From assembly GCF_039521925.1 (NCBI RefSeq), contig NZ_BAAACY010000078.1, positions 31,955 through 95,954 on the forward strand: a DNA stretch of 64,000 nucleotides, written 5' to 3'. Position 1 is the stretch's first letter. Every line of letters starts with the position of its first letter. The DNA comes from Virgibacillus salarius (lineage in GTDB: Bacteria; Bacillota; Bacilli; Bacillales; Amphibacillaceae). The notes below the pieces were generated by a model, which saw nothing but the letters and a program-made list of their open reading frames with translations, made no database searches and was not told the DNA's origin. This document shows, one piece after another, positions 33,065 to 42,141 of this stretch. The translations under genes and the position numbers were made by a program.

Positions 33065-36000
33065 GTGAAGGCTAAAAGAAGACGACGTCAATCTAAAGCA
33101 CTAAGTATTGCAGCAACGGTATTAATGACATTTTCGTTAATTACACCAGGAATAGCCAGCGCGGAATCAAGCGGTAAGCTTCATCAGTCTGCCCATGATT
33201 CTAATAAGATAGCCGAGGCAAAAGTGAGTGATCGATTAGTAAAAGCATTTAAAGACGACGACAAAGTAACCTTCCTGGTAAAATTTAATGAAAAAGCAGA
33301 TGTCATGAAGGTCGCAAAAAATGCAAGATCTGATGCAGCAAAAGCAAGCTTGTCAGGACAAAAGGCGGAGCATATGCAGCGCTCAGCTGTAATATCCGAA
33401 TTAAAGACTACTGCACTAGAATCACAAGCAAATGTAAAAGCTTTTCTGGAGGAGCAAGAGGCAAAAGGTAATATTGAGAGCTTCAAATCCTACCATATTG
33501 TAAATGGAATGGCGGTAACTGCTACAAAAGAAATAGCAGAAAAGCTAGCGACGTTTGCAGAGGTAGAAAAAATATTACCAAATGAAGAACGCGAACTTTA
33601 TGATGTGACAATTGATAAAGAGGCTGGAAAAATCGAATCGGAATTAACCAATATTGAGTGGAATGTGGATCGTGTTGGAGCGCCGTCTGTTTGGGAGATG
33701 GGCTTTGATGGAACTGGTACAGTAGTAGCTAGTATTGATAGTGGTGCACAATGGGATCACCCAGCATTACAGGAAAAATATCGTGGCTATAATAATGATA
33801 CCGGTGAAGTTGATCATACCTATAGCTTTTTCGATGCGACTGCAGATGAAGAAGAAGCATATGACGACCATGGACATGGAACACATGTTACCGGGACAAT
33901 GGTTGGAAGTGAACCTGATGGTTCTAACCAAGTTGGTGTAGCACCTGGTGCAAAATGGATTTCAGCCAAAGGATTAAATGCAGCAGGTAGTGGCTATGAT
34001 ACATGGCTGATAGCTGCAGCTGAATGGATGCTTGCTCCTGGTGGAGATGCGTCAATGGCTCCAGATGTCGTAAATAATTCTTGGGGTGGTGGACCTGGCT
34101 TAGACGAGTGGTACCGTGATGTGGTTATTGCTTGGAGAGCAGCAGAAATATTCCCTGAATTTTCAGCGGGTAACACATCGCTTGGAAATCCAGGTGGACC
34201 AGGTTCTGTAGCTGTGCCAGCAAATTATCCGGAATCATTTGCAACTGGTGCAACAGATGTTAATGATGTATTAGCAGGGTTTTCTCTTCAGGGACCATCT
34301 CCTTATGATGAAATTAAACCTGAAATTTCAGCACCTGGTGTTAATATTCGTTCCAGTGTACCTGGTGGTGGCTATGAAGGTGGATGGAATGGAACATCAA
34401 TGGCTGGTCCAGCAGTATCTGCTGTAGTTGCATTATTAAAGCAAGCAGATGCTAGCCTAACTGTTGATGAAATTGAAGAAATTCTTACAACAACGGCTAC
34501 GCCATTAACAGATGACAACTTTACAGAGGTACCGAATAATGGTTATGGTCATGGGCTTGTAAATGCATATGATGCCATTTCTTTACTTGTTACAGGGTTA
34601 GGAACACTTGAGGGACAGGTTACTAAGGCAGGAGAGGATACAGAAGCTCCCGTCTTCGAACATGAAGGTCCTAGTGAATCTTATACTGGAATGGATTTGA
34701 ATTTGTCCATTCAAGTATCGGACAACATAAGTGTAAACAGTGTAAATCTATCGTATACAGATCAAGATGGTGAAACACAAACTGTCGAAGCGGAACGTGT
34801 TTCAGGAGATTATAAAGAAGGTGAATACCAAGTAACGATTCCTGGAGAGCAAATAGATGGTGAATCTCTAACGTATACTTGGACAATTAATGATTTTGGT
34901 AACAATGAAGTAACCAGTGATACGTATGAGGTTACTTTATTATCTGGAGTCTCAGTTGGTTTCTCTGACGATTTTGAATCAGCATCGGCTGGCTGGACAG
35001 TGTTTGGTGAAAATAACAGCTGGGAGCGTGGTGTTCCAACTTCTGGACCAGAGAGTGCAGCTTCAGGAGAAAACGTATATGCTACAAATTTAGCAGGTGA
35101 GTATGATAGTAACACAAACACTACACTGGTTATGCCACCAATTGATTTACCAGAAGGAAATGCATACTTGCAATTCAATCAATGGTACAATATTGAAAAC
35201 AATTGGGATTACGGTCATGTGTTTATATCAACTGACCAAGAAGATTGGACACAATTAACGGAAATAACGAATACCTCAGATGGTTGGGAAAGCGTAGAAG
35301 TAGACTTGTCTGAATATAGTGGACAGCGTGTGTATATTGGCTTTAATCTTGACACAGATGGGAGTGTCACTAGAGATGGCTGGTATATTGATGACGTAAC
35401 ACTAGCAGATACTTCTAATGGTGAAAGTGCATCTTTGGCAAAGGATCGAGGCTATATAGGGGTAGTTGGTTTCGATAACGCTGCTTTAGGTGTTATTAAA
35501 ACGGATACAAAGGATACGCTAAAAGAAAAAGTTTATCCTGCAAAAATTCAGCCAGTAAAGCCAAAGAAAGAACCATTAGTAGATAAAGAGGCAGTCAGCC
35601 CAACACTACTTCCTATGAGTGCACAGGTTAGTGTCCTAGAAAGTGGTCGTTCGGTGACTACGGACCCTGCAACAGGTAGTTACTCATTACTTCATGCCGC
35701 AGGAGAATATACGGTAAAAGCAGAAGCATACGGGTTTGAATCAGCAGAACAATCCGTAACCATTGAAGCTGATGGTGCTGCTGAAGCTGATTTTACGCTA
35801 GAAGAAGTTGATCAATACACAGTTAGCGGTACGGTAACTGATCAGCAAACAGGCGAGCCAATCTCAGGGGCTTCTCTTCTATTAGTTGAGGATGCAAATG
35901 TTGAACCTGTGACAACTGATGAAAACGGTAACTATTCGCTTACAGCTTATGAAGGAACATATACACTAAAAGTAGTGTCTAGCGGTTATCATGGTACGGA

Positions 36001-37393
36001 AGTTGAAGTTTCTCTAGCGGATAGCGATACGACAGCAGATGTCGAGTTAGAACCATTCTATACGGTTCCTGGTGGAGAAATAGCATATGATGATGGTACA
36101 CCAGAAAACGCTCGTGCATTTTATGATGCTTTCAATGGTTGGGCAGTGAAAATGTCTCTTCCTGAAGGAGAAGAAGCTGGGGTAGTTGATTCTGGTGTAT
36201 TCAAATTCTGGGATGAAGAGTTCCCTAACCCTGGTGGAACTGCATTCCAAGTAGAAGTTTGGGATGCTTCAGGACCAGACGGTGCTCCGGGTGAAAAACT
36301 TGCTGGACCATTTGACGCAGAGGCAAATCGCGATAAAGATGCATGGACGGTAGTTGATCTTTCTGAGCATGGAATTACTGTAGATGGTGATTTCTATATG
36401 GTATATATCCAAACTGCTCCAAATACAGGTGCTCCAGGTCTAGCTACAGATGAAAGCAGTCCTAATGCTGAACGCAGCTACCAATTAGTAGGAGGGGCTT
36501 GGTCTAAATCTCCTGCTAATGAAGGAAATTACATGATTCGCGCTCGTGTAAACTATGAGGTGGAGGAACCTGTCATTACTTCTCCAGCTGAAGATATGAT
36601 TACAAACGAAACCGAATTGACTGTTGAAGGTACTGCTTCACCAACAACGACCGTTCAATTAATGAATAATGGCGAAGAAGCCGGTACTGCTGAAATTGGT
36701 GATGATGGTTCATTTGCTATTCCGGTAGAATTGATGGAAGGAGCGAATGAATTAACTGCTGTATCATTACTTGATGGTACTCCAACAGGTGAATCTGATC
36801 CTGTAACTGTAACGTTGGATACAGAGTCTCCTGAATTAACGATAGACAGCCCTAAGGATGGAGAGAAATCTAATCGTGAAACCGTAACTGTAGAAGGTTC
36901 AGTTTCTGATACCAACCTAGATTTCGTGGAAGTGAATGGACAAGAAGCGGCTGTTGAAGATGGCATGTATTCTAAACGAATACTTTTAGAAAACGGAGAA
37001 AATGAAATTGAAGTAACTGCTCATGATTTAGCAGGCAATACGTCCACTGAATCTGTTACTATTGATGTAGATTTCACTGTACCAGAAATTGAGAATCTGA
37101 CTCCTGAGGAAGATGTTACACTTGAAGCAGGTGAGACGGTGAAATTTGAATTTGATAGTGAACCAGGGCTTAGAGCGACGTACTTTATTCATATGCCATT
37201 GACCAATACGGTTATGAACGCTACGGAGCTTCCAATGATGGAAACATCAGATGGACATTATGTAGGTTATTGGACTGCAACTAGCAATGTTGTTGCTGAA
37301 GGGGCAGTAATAGAAGTAAAGGTCGAAGATGACTATGGCAACGAAACTCGTGAGCAAGCTGAAGGTAAATTATTTATCAATGTCGAAGAATAA
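33065..37393 (+). CDS. bpr: bacillopeptidase F-like subtilisin-family serine protease
   Basis: Large secreted S8 protease, 1442 residues, near the size of B. subtilis Bpr (1433). GTG 33065 has GAGGGGAGG 8 bases upstream. Order: signal peptide (KRRRRQ then TVLMTFSLITPGIASA, residues 1-33); I9-type propeptide (about 45-185); catalytic domain with Asp225 (ASIDSGAQ), His271 (HGHGTHVTG) and Ser445 (GTSMAGP); a beta domain; a MAM/immune-inhibitor-A-like domain (about 632-780); two carboxypeptidase-regulatory-like domains (about 852-995); another beta domain; and two Ig-like repeats (about 1167-1337). It ends LFINVEE with no LPXTG or SLH anchor, so it is released or processed. It is expected to degrade extracellular protein. 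Confidence 0.92.
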   Translation: MKAKRRRRQSKALSIAATVLMTFSLITPGIASAESSGKLHQSAHDSNKIAEAKVSDRLVKAFKDDDKVTFLVKFNEKADVMKVAKNARSDAAKASLSGQKAEHMQRSAVISELKTTALESQANVKAFLEEQEAKGNIESFKSYHIVNGMAVTATKEIAEKLATFAEVEKILPNEERELYDVTIDKEAGKIESELTNIEWNVDRVGAPSVWEMGFDGTGTVVASIDSGAQWDHPALQEKYRGYNNDTGEVDHTYSFFDATADEEEAYDDHGHGTHVTGTMVGSEPDGSNQVGVAPGAKWISAKGLNAAGSGYDTWLIAAAEWMLAPGGDASMAPDVVNNSWGGGPGLDEWYRDVVIAWRAAEIFPEFSAGNTSLGNPGGPGSVAVPANYPESFATGATDVNDVLAGFSLQGPSPYDEIKPEISAPGVNIRSSVPGGGYEGGWNGTSMAGPAVSAVVALLKQADASLTVDEIEEILTTTATPLTDDNFTEVPNNGYGHGLVNAYDAISLLVTGLGTLEGQVTKAGEDTEAPVFEHEGPSESYTGMDLNLSIQVSDNISVNSVNLSYTDQDGETQTVEAERVSGDYKEGEYQVTIPGEQIDGESLTYTWTINDFGNNEVTSDTYEVTLLSGVSVGFSDDFESASAGWTVFGENNSWERGVPTSGPESAASGENVYATNLAGEYDSNTNTTLVMPPIDLPEGNAYLQFNQWYNIENNWDYGHVFISTDQEDWTQLTEITNTSDGWESVEVDLSEYSGQRVYIGFNLDTDGSVTRDGWYIDDVTLADTSNGESASLAKDRGYIGVVGFDNAALGVIKTDTKDTLKEKVYPAKIQPVKPKKEPLVDKEAVSPTLLPMSAQVSVLESGRSVTTDPATGSYSLLHAAGEYTVKAEAYGFESAEQSVTIEADGAAEADFTLEEVDQYTVSGTVTDQQTGEPISGASLLLVEDANVEPVTTDENGNYSLTAYEGTYTLKVVSSGYHGTEVEVSLADSDTTADVELEPFYTVPGGEIAYDDGTPENARAFYDAFNGWAVKMSLPEGEEAGVVDSGVFKFWDEEFPNPGGTAFQVEVWDASGPDGAPGEKLAGPFDAEANRDKDAWTVVDLSEHGITVDGDFYMVYIQTAPNTGAPGLATDESSPNAERSYQLVGGAWSKSPANEGNYMIRARVNYEVEEPVITSPAEDMITNETELTVEGTASPTTTVQLMNNGEEAGTAEIGDDGSFAIPVELMEGANELTAVSLLDGTPTGESDPVTVTLDTESPELTIDSPKDGEKSNRETVTVEGSVSDTNLDFVEVNGQEAAVEDGMYSKRILLENGENEIEVTAHDLAGNTSTESVTIDVDFTVPEIENLTPEEDVTLEAGETVKFEFDSEPGLRATYFIHMPLTNTVMNATELPMMETSDGHYVGYWTATSNVVAEGAVIEVKVEDDYGNETREQAEGKLFINVEE

Positions 37394-37421
37394 GCATCCT
37401 TCATAATTTCTTAGCATGTAT

Positions 37422-37465
37422 AAATCACTTCGCTCCATTATTACTGGGGCGGAGTGATTTTTTTT
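37422..37465 (+). terminator. terminator of bpr
   Basis: AAATCACTTCGCTCC (37422-37436) pairs imperfectly with GGGGCGGAGTGATTT (37446-37460), followed by TTTTT. A family A repeat begins in the next bases. Confidence 0.82.
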
Positions 37466-37483
37466 GTAGTCTAGGAAATTTTA

Positions 37484-37770
37484 ACGTACTTCCGAAAGAA
37501 GTCTCCAACTTCAAGCGTGTGAAGGGCGTAGCCCAACGGTAAGGGGGAGATGAATTTCGGTTGGGTGACAGCCCAAAGGCTTTTTTTCCTTTTTTGTTCA
37601 AAGCACAACCCAACAGTGAATGATCGAAATTCATCAATGCCTATAAAAGTGCCAGTTCAAGACTTAGCAAGATGGATTTTCTTCATGTCCGTAAAAAGTT
37701 ATGGAAAGAAATGTTTTGGTCAAGAAGTTTTTGTTTGTTGACGACTGGCGGTTCGCCTATTGAAATAGTA
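37484..37770 (+). mobile_element. decayed IS200/IS605-family element
   Basis: The right part encodes a recognisable TnpA tail (37588-37770). The left part (37484-37587) has GAAGTCTCCAACTTCAAGCG and GATGAATTTCGGTTGGGTGA, which resemble the structured end downstream of tnpB in IS605-type elements, the region that makes omega-RNA in intact elements. An inverted repeat GATGAATTTCG / CGAAATTCATC (37549-37559 region with about 37625-37636) lies across the junction. Intact tnpB and most of tnpA are gone. Confidence 0.6.
37588..37770 (+). pseudogene. tnpA (Y1 transposase) C-terminal remnant
   Basis: In one frame 37591-37770 reads FLFKAQPNSE, then TGA at 37621-37623, then SKFINAYKSASSRLSKMD, FLHVRKKLWKEMFWSRSF and CLLTTGGSPIEIV. 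This is the central and C-terminal part of IS200 TnpA, which continues in intact copies with the helix carrying the nucleophilic tyrosine partner residues. The stop codon replaces an expected hydrophobic residue. The frame ends exactly where the flanking repeat resumes. No functional transposase remains. Confidence 0.75.
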
Positions 37771-37920
37771 TTATCACCGTTGATTCGCTCCAGTCGCTAC
37801 GTTTCTAATCGGATGCTTGCGCTTTTGTTCATTCTATAGTTTAGCTGATTATTGCTTTTCCGCTAAAGTCTATACTTAATTTGATTGAAAACTTATCGAT
37901 TGAGTAGGTAAACATAGATA

Positions 37921-37949
37921 TTGCAATACGAATAAAGATAGGTTAAAAT
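37921..37949 (+). promoter_or_regulatory. sigma-A promoter of ribU
   Basis: TTGCAA (37921-37926), a 17-base spacer and TAAAAT (37944-37949). The start of transcription would fall about 20 bases before the FMN aptamer. Confidence 0.65.
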
Positions 37950-37975
37950 AACGGTACAACATAATATCGATTCCA

Positions 37976-38116
37976 TCTTCGGGGCAGGGTGAAATTCCCG
38001 ACCGACGGTAAGAAGCAGTTAATTGCTTTAAGTCCGTGACCCACAGCAGGCATTTTGCTGTGGCTGATCTGGTGTAAGTCCAGAACCGACAGTTACAGTC
38101 TGGATGGGAGAAGATG
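37976..38116 (+). promoter_or_regulatory. FMN riboswitch (RFN element)
   Basis: The outer helix CATCTTC (37976-37982 region) pairs with GAAGATG (38110-38116). The conserved blocks GGGGCAGGGTGAAATTCCC, GACCGACGGTA, AGTCCGTGACCC, CTGATCTGGTGTAAGTCCAG and AACCGACAGT all appear in order. With FMN bound the following terminator (38173-38210) should form and stop ribU transcription. The 38117-38172 region probably holds the antiterminator strand. Confidence 0.96.
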
Positions 38117-38172
38117 TCGAGCCAAGAAAAGGTGCGTTAGTTCGCACTGCTTTTTCCTAATGAATTTATGGT

Positions 38173-38210
38173 ACCCTAAAGCCCCGGTTAGGCCGCGCTT
38201 TAGGGTTTTT
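38173..38210 (+). terminator. terminator of the FMN riboswitch
   Basis: ACCCTAAAGC (38173-38182) pairs with GCTTTAGGGT (38197-38206), followed by TTTTT. It is the expression platform for ribU. Confidence 0.88.
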
Positions 38211-38281
38211 CATTTGCTAACTGTTAGGCTCATATCCTTCATCACGAGATAGGAATCGATAATTGATGAAGGAGGAAAACG

Positions 38282-38869
38282 ATGAAACGTAACATGCAAT
38301 CATCAAAGCTATTAAAACTTATTATTTTATCACTTTTAGGTACCATATCTTTGCTCTTATTTTTCCTGAATTTCCCATTGCCTTTGTTGCCAGGCTATTT
38401 AAAAGTAGATTTCAGTGATGTCCCGGCATTAATGGCTTCCCTTATTTTTTCACCATTAGCTGGGGTTATTGTTGTAGCGATTAAGAATATTCTTTATTTA
38501 GCTATAAGTGGTGGTACAGATCCGGTAGGAGTTATTGCAAATTTTATGGCCGGGATTATGTTCGTCATTCCAGTATCCCTCTTATATCATAAATATAAAG
38601 GAGTCAAAAGTGTTGTTTCTGGACTAGTAACGGGAACGATCATAATGGCTCTGGGAATGAGTTTGTTAAATTATTTCATCATTCTACCTGCTTACAGCTG
38701 GTTTATGGGCTGGGAGGATATGTCAAATTCCGTTAAATGGTTCTCCGTTTACGCATATGTTCTTCCATTTAATGTAATAAAGGGTATCATCGTTGGAGCG
38801 TTATTTATCCCGTTATTTATTAAATTAAAAAGCTGGATTGAACAAAAACAAGTCCATATTGCTTCATAG
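38282..38869 (+). CDS. ribU: RibU, riboflavin ECF transporter S component
   Basis: Membrane protein that captures riboflavin and works with the shared EcfAAT module. 195 residues, six spans, with the S-component features FPLPLLPGYLKVDFSDVPAL (residues about 31-50), which forms loop 1, and AIKNILYLAISGGTDPVG in span 3. ATG 38282 follows GAAGGAGG. FMN riboswitch control confirms the flavin role. A terminator follows at 38896-38934. Confidence 0.94.
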   Translation: MKRNMQSSKLLKLIILSLLGTISLLLFFLNFPLPLLPGYLKVDFSDVPALMASLIFSPLAGVIVVAIKNILYLAISGGTDPVGVIANFMAGIMFVIPVSLLYHKYKGVKSVVSGLVTGTIIMALGMSLLNYFIILPAYSWFMGWEDMSNSVKWFSVYAYVLPFNVIKGIIVGALFIPLFIKLKSWIEQKQVHIAS

Positions 38870-38895
38870 AAAAAAGGGCGATTATGTAACGCCGT

Positions 38896-38934
38896 AGGAG
38901 TATAGAAAAACGCTCGTTTTTCTATACTCCTTTT
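38896..38934 (+). terminator. terminator of ribU
   Basis: Sixteen perfect pairs (38896-38911 with 38916-38931) followed by TTTT. A group II intron fragment abuts it. Confidence 0.88.
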
Positions 38935-39060
38935 GGTGTGCCAGGCATGTGCGCACGCTCTAGGGTTAAAGTCCCGAACGGTGAAGGTCGTCGTAGGCGT
39001 TAGCTGAAAGCAAGGGTATTCAAAGGAAGGCTTCGGAAGCGTTCCATCGTACTAGTAGAA
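38935..39060 (+). mobile_element. 5' fragment of a group II (class C) intron
   Basis: The T tract of the ribU terminator is followed by GGTGTGCCAGGCATGTGCG, then TCTAGGGTTAAAGTCCCGAAC, GTTAGCTGAAAGCAAGGGT and AAGGAAGGC. These are the opening bases and domain I blocks of class C group II introns, which are known to insert just downstream of terminator stems. No reverse-transcriptase frame and no domain V are found up to 39250, so most of the intron is deleted. The rest of the 39061-39250 stretch is unassigned. Confidence 0.6.
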
Positions 39061-39250
39061 ACATTCTTTTTCAAGGAGTCTACGTAATTTGGCTGTACTC
39101 GTATGCACATTTATTTTTATCGTTCGGGCTTTGGATTAACAATTTTAGCTTCGTACACCAACTTCAAAAGGGAGAATACACCATCGATTCTAGGCGAAAT
39201 AGCAATAGCTTAAAGTTGCTTATCGATACTTGCGCAAAGGAAAATTTTCT

Positions 39251-39640
39251 TTATTGCTTTTTTTGTCTTTTTGAAACAATACCGATTGTGCATCTAGAAA
39301 TGCATATGAGTGAGCCTTGCTCATCAGTAATCTTAATATCCCAAACCATTGTTGATTTTCCTGCATGAAGAGGGATGGCAGTAGCTGTTACTATACCGGT
39401 TCGCTTACTTTTGATATGATTCGCATTAATTTCAATGCCGAAAATAGATTCTTGCTCCATATCTGCGTGTAATGTAGCCCCAATGCTAGCAGCGGTCTCA
39501 GCAAGTGCAGCACTAGCACCACCATGTAAGTATCCAGCTGGCTGATGTGTACGTTCATCAACCGGCATCGTGACTACTACTTTATTCTTCGTCAATGTCT
39601 CAATTTCCATTCCTAATGTTTTCAGTAACGTATGGTCCAT
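39251..39640 (-). CDS. menI: hotdog-fold thioesterase, DHNA-CoA thioesterase type (YuxO/MenI)
   Basis: PaaI/YuxO-like thioesterase of 129 residues. The hotdog signature QPAGYLHGGASAALAETAAS (about residues 33-52) holds the catalytic His-Gly-Gly and the Glu of the helix. The neighbouring menA, 18 bases upstream in the same direction, and the menFDHBE operon support a role in releasing 1,4-dihydroxy-2-naphthoate from its CoA ester in menaquinone synthesis. The alternative is a generic acyl-CoA thioesterase. Confidence 0.82.
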   Translation of the reverse strand: MDHTLLKTLGMEIETLTKNKVVVTMPVDERTHQPAGYLHGGASAALAETAASIGATLHADMEQESIFGIEINANHIKSKRTGIVTATAIPLHAGKSTMVWDIKITDEQGSLICISRCTIGIVSKRQKKQ

Positions 39641-39657
39641 AGTATAATATCCCCTTA

Positions 39658-40593
39658 TTAAATGTACATACTAATAACTAAAGATATCCCAAGTAAAATT
39701 CCGTAAATGGAGTTTGTTTTACCAGTTGCTGCCATTGCTGGCATCATTTCAATTGGCTCTGTCTTGCCTTTAAATTTGTTAATGACATCAACTGCTTTAA
39801 TAATTCCAATAAATGTAATGAAAGACCATAGTGGGAAAATGTCTGCTATAATAAGCGTCGCAGTCGTTATGAAGGCTACAATGAACATCAATGCTAGAAA
39901 GCGGACTGCATTTTTTCTTCCCAAAAGTATAGCTAGTGTTTTCCGACCATTTTCTTTATCATTATCTAGATCACGAATATTATTAGATAGCATGATTGCG
40001 CCAATAAACAATGCTATTGGAATGGAAGCAATTAGTACCTCACCAGTGATCGTGTTTGTTTGGATAAAGTAACTAATTCCAATAATGACCGTACCCATTA
40101 GGAAACCGGAGAATAACTCACCAAGTGGTGTATAAGCTATGGGTAGAGGACCACCTGTATATAAATAACCAAATACCATACATATTAAACCGATAGCAGC
40201 TATCCACCAACTAGATTGAATACTTATATAGATACCAATTAAGATGGCAATTCCAAAAAAAGCAAGTGCTAAGCGGAGGACAGTTTTTGGATTTATTCCA
40301 TCACGAACAATGGTGCCCCCGATACCAACAGAATCCTCGGTATCTAGTCCTTTAGCATAATCATAATATTCGTTGAACATATTCGTTGCCGCCTGAATTA
40401 GCATGGAGGCAATTAACATTGCGATAAATAATAATATGTGAACATGGCCTTCTCGAAAAGCAAGCATAGACCCAACAAATACTGGAACGAAAGATGCTGT
40501 CAGTGTATGAGGACGTAATAAACGCCACCATACTTGAAAACCATCCTTTTCATTCATTGCATCCTTTATATTAACTTTATTTAATGATTGCAT
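39658..40593 (-). CDS. menA: 1,4-dihydroxy-2-naphthoate polyprenyltransferase
   Basis: UbiA-family integral membrane prenyltransferase that attaches the polyprenyl tail to DHNA. 311 residues from ATG 40593 (AACAGGAGGAGC upstream); the ORF continues to 40659 without an RBS. The first Asp-rich motif is NMFNEYYDYAKGLDTEDS (about residues 72-89); the second is NNIRDLDNDKENGRKTLA (about 205-222). Seven to nine spans. It is divergent from menF with a 159-base shared regulatory region in which I found no clear promoter. Confidence 0.94.
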   Translation of the reverse strand: MQSLNKVNIKDAMNEKDGFQVWWRLLRPHTLTASFVPVFVGSMLAFREGHVHILLFIAMLIASMLIQAATNMFNEYYDYAKGLDTEDSVGIGGTIVRDGINPKTVLRLALAFFGIAILIGIYISIQSSWWIAAIGLICMVFGYLYTGGPLPIAYTPLGELFSGFLMGTVIIGISYFIQTNTITGEVLIASIPIALFIGAIMLSNNIRDLDNDKENGRKTLAILLGRKNAVRFLALMFIVAFITTATLIIADIFPLWSFITFIGIIKAVDVINKFKGKTEPIEMMPAMAATGKTNSIYGILLGISLVISMYI

Positions 40594-40752
40594 GGTATGC
40601 TCCTCCTGTTTTTGTACCAATATCATATTAATGATATGGAAATTGCTATATAGTGTCAACGTTTGGGTTTGATTTTCTTGAGAAACAGTTGAAAAGAGAA
40701 TAGAATAAAGATGGAAGTTTTGTCATTGTTAGTTTAACGGAGGTTTATTCAG

Positions 40753-42141
40753 ATGATTGAAGTACAAGATAAACAACTGGAAGAGATCTTGGAAGACGCA
40801 ATTAGTAGCCTTTCTATTAATAAGGTCCAGCTTTGTAGCATAACGAAAAAGATTCAACCTAAAAATCCGGTTTGTTTTTTTGAAGCAGCACGACAGATAG
40901 AGAAGGATCGCGTCTTTTGGACGAGCACAAATGATGCATTTTCTATAGCTGGCGTTGGAAATGCGTATGATATCAGTGCTAATGAAAATCGTTTTCAACA
41001 TATGGAATTAAAATGGAAACAAGTAATAGATCAAGCCATTATTCATAATTCGTTTGATGTTCCTGGTACTGGATTAGTCTCATTGGGGGGAATGGATTTT
41101 GATCCTAAAAAGGACCGAACCGAGCTTTGGGGCGATTTTCCAGCTATTCAATTTACTGTTCCAGAATATATGTTAACGAAATATAAGGAAAACTATTATT
41201 TTACAATAAATGTTTTGGCTAAAAAAACGGATCATCCTATTCAATTGGCAAATCAACTACGTGATACTGAACGTTTCCTTCTCACGCCAATAAAGGCAGA
41301 GAAGGAAAAACTACGTATGTTAACTACAAAAGTCATTGCACCTGAAGAATGGAAAAAAACGGTAAAGAAAGCAACGGAAGAAATCCGCCATACATCAATA
41401 GATAAAATCGTATTGGCTAGAGAAATGCGTGTGAAATTAAATAAAAATGCTAATATTGCCACGATACTGGATCAGTTGTTAGCAACCCAATCAAACAGCT
41501 TTGTTTTTGCTTTTGAACGTAACAACAATTGCTTTATCGGCGCTACTCCGGAGCGATTAGTAAAGATTGAAAATAAACAATTGCTATCAACCTGTTTGGC
41601 AGGCACTGCTCCTAGAGGGAAATCAGAAACAGAGGATCGACAAATTAGCAATCAACTGTTCCACGATGAAAAAAATAGAGAAGAGCATGATTTTGTCGTG
41701 CAAATGATCAAAAAAGGCTTAAATAAATATTGTGTCAATGTTCATGTGCCAGAGGAGCCGACTGTTTACCCATTGAAAAATCTACAGCACTTATATACAC
41801 CTGTAACGGGAAAGTTAAAAGCAGGATACAGTATTTTTGACATTGTTGAACAATTACATCCAACACCTGCTCTTGGTGGTGTTCCTCGAAATGATGCGAT
41901 AACATTTATTAGAGACTATGAATTATTAGATAGGGGTTGGTATGGCGCTCCTGTAGGGTGGCTAGATAGTAATGATAATGGAGAGTTCGCAGTAGCTATA
42001 CGTTCTGCTCTTATTCAAAATGATGAAGCGTCTTTATTTGCTGGATGTGGAGTTGTAAAGGACTCTATTCCTGAAGCGGAATTTGAGGAGACACGGATTA
42101 AATTCACACCTATGCTTTCTGTTTTAGGAGGAGAATCATGA
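40753..42141 (+). CDS. menF: isochorismate synthase
   Basis: Converts chorismate to isochorismate, the first step of menaquinone synthesis. 462 residues. The chorismate-binding domain is C-terminal: SIDKIVLAREM (about 215), FVFAFERNNNCFIGATPERL (about 250), LAGTAPRG (about 285), HDFVVQMI and TPALGGVPR (about 375), plus the GWYGAPVGW segment with Mg-binding Glu residues further on (FAGCGVV..PEAEFEET). ATG 40753 follows CGGAGGT. It overlaps menD by four bases (ATGA), giving coupled translation. Confidence 0.94.
   Translation: MIEVQDKQLEEILEDAISSLSINKVQLCSITKKIQPKNPVCFFEAARQIEKDRVFWTSTNDAFSIAGVGNAYDISANENRFQHMELKWKQVIDQAIIHNSFDVPGTGLVSLGGMDFDPKKDRTELWGDFPAIQFTVPEYMLTKYKENYYFTINVLAKKTDHPIQLANQLRDTERFLLTPIKAEKEKLRMLTTKVIAPEEWKKTVKKATEEIRHTSIDKIVLAREMRVKLNKNANIATILDQLLATQSNSFVFAFERNNNCFIGATPERLVKIENKQLLSTCLAGTAPRGKSETEDRQISNQLFHDEKNREEHDFVVQMIKKGLNKYCVNVHVPEEPTVYPLKNLQHLYTPVTGKLKAGYSIFDIVEQLHPTPALGGVPRNDAITFIRDYELLDRGWYGAPVGWLDSNDNGEFAVAIRSALIQNDEASLFAGCGVVKDSIPEAEFEETRIKFTPMLSVLGGES

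Larger units (their letters stand above)
37466..37836 (+). repeat. terminator-linked repeat family A, copy 3, split by an IS remnant
   Basis: The left end TAGTCTAGGAAATTTTA lies at about 37467-37483, directly after the bpr terminator. The right end resumes at 37771 with TTATCACCGTTGATTCGCTC and continues CAGTCGCTACGTTTC to CTTGCGCTTTTGTTC. Between them is the decayed IS200/IS605 element. Part of the repeat's middle is missing. Confidence 0.7.

Noticed and set aside
38055..38252. 65-codon frame upstream of ribU
   Set aside because: Falls in the FMN riboswitch and its terminator.
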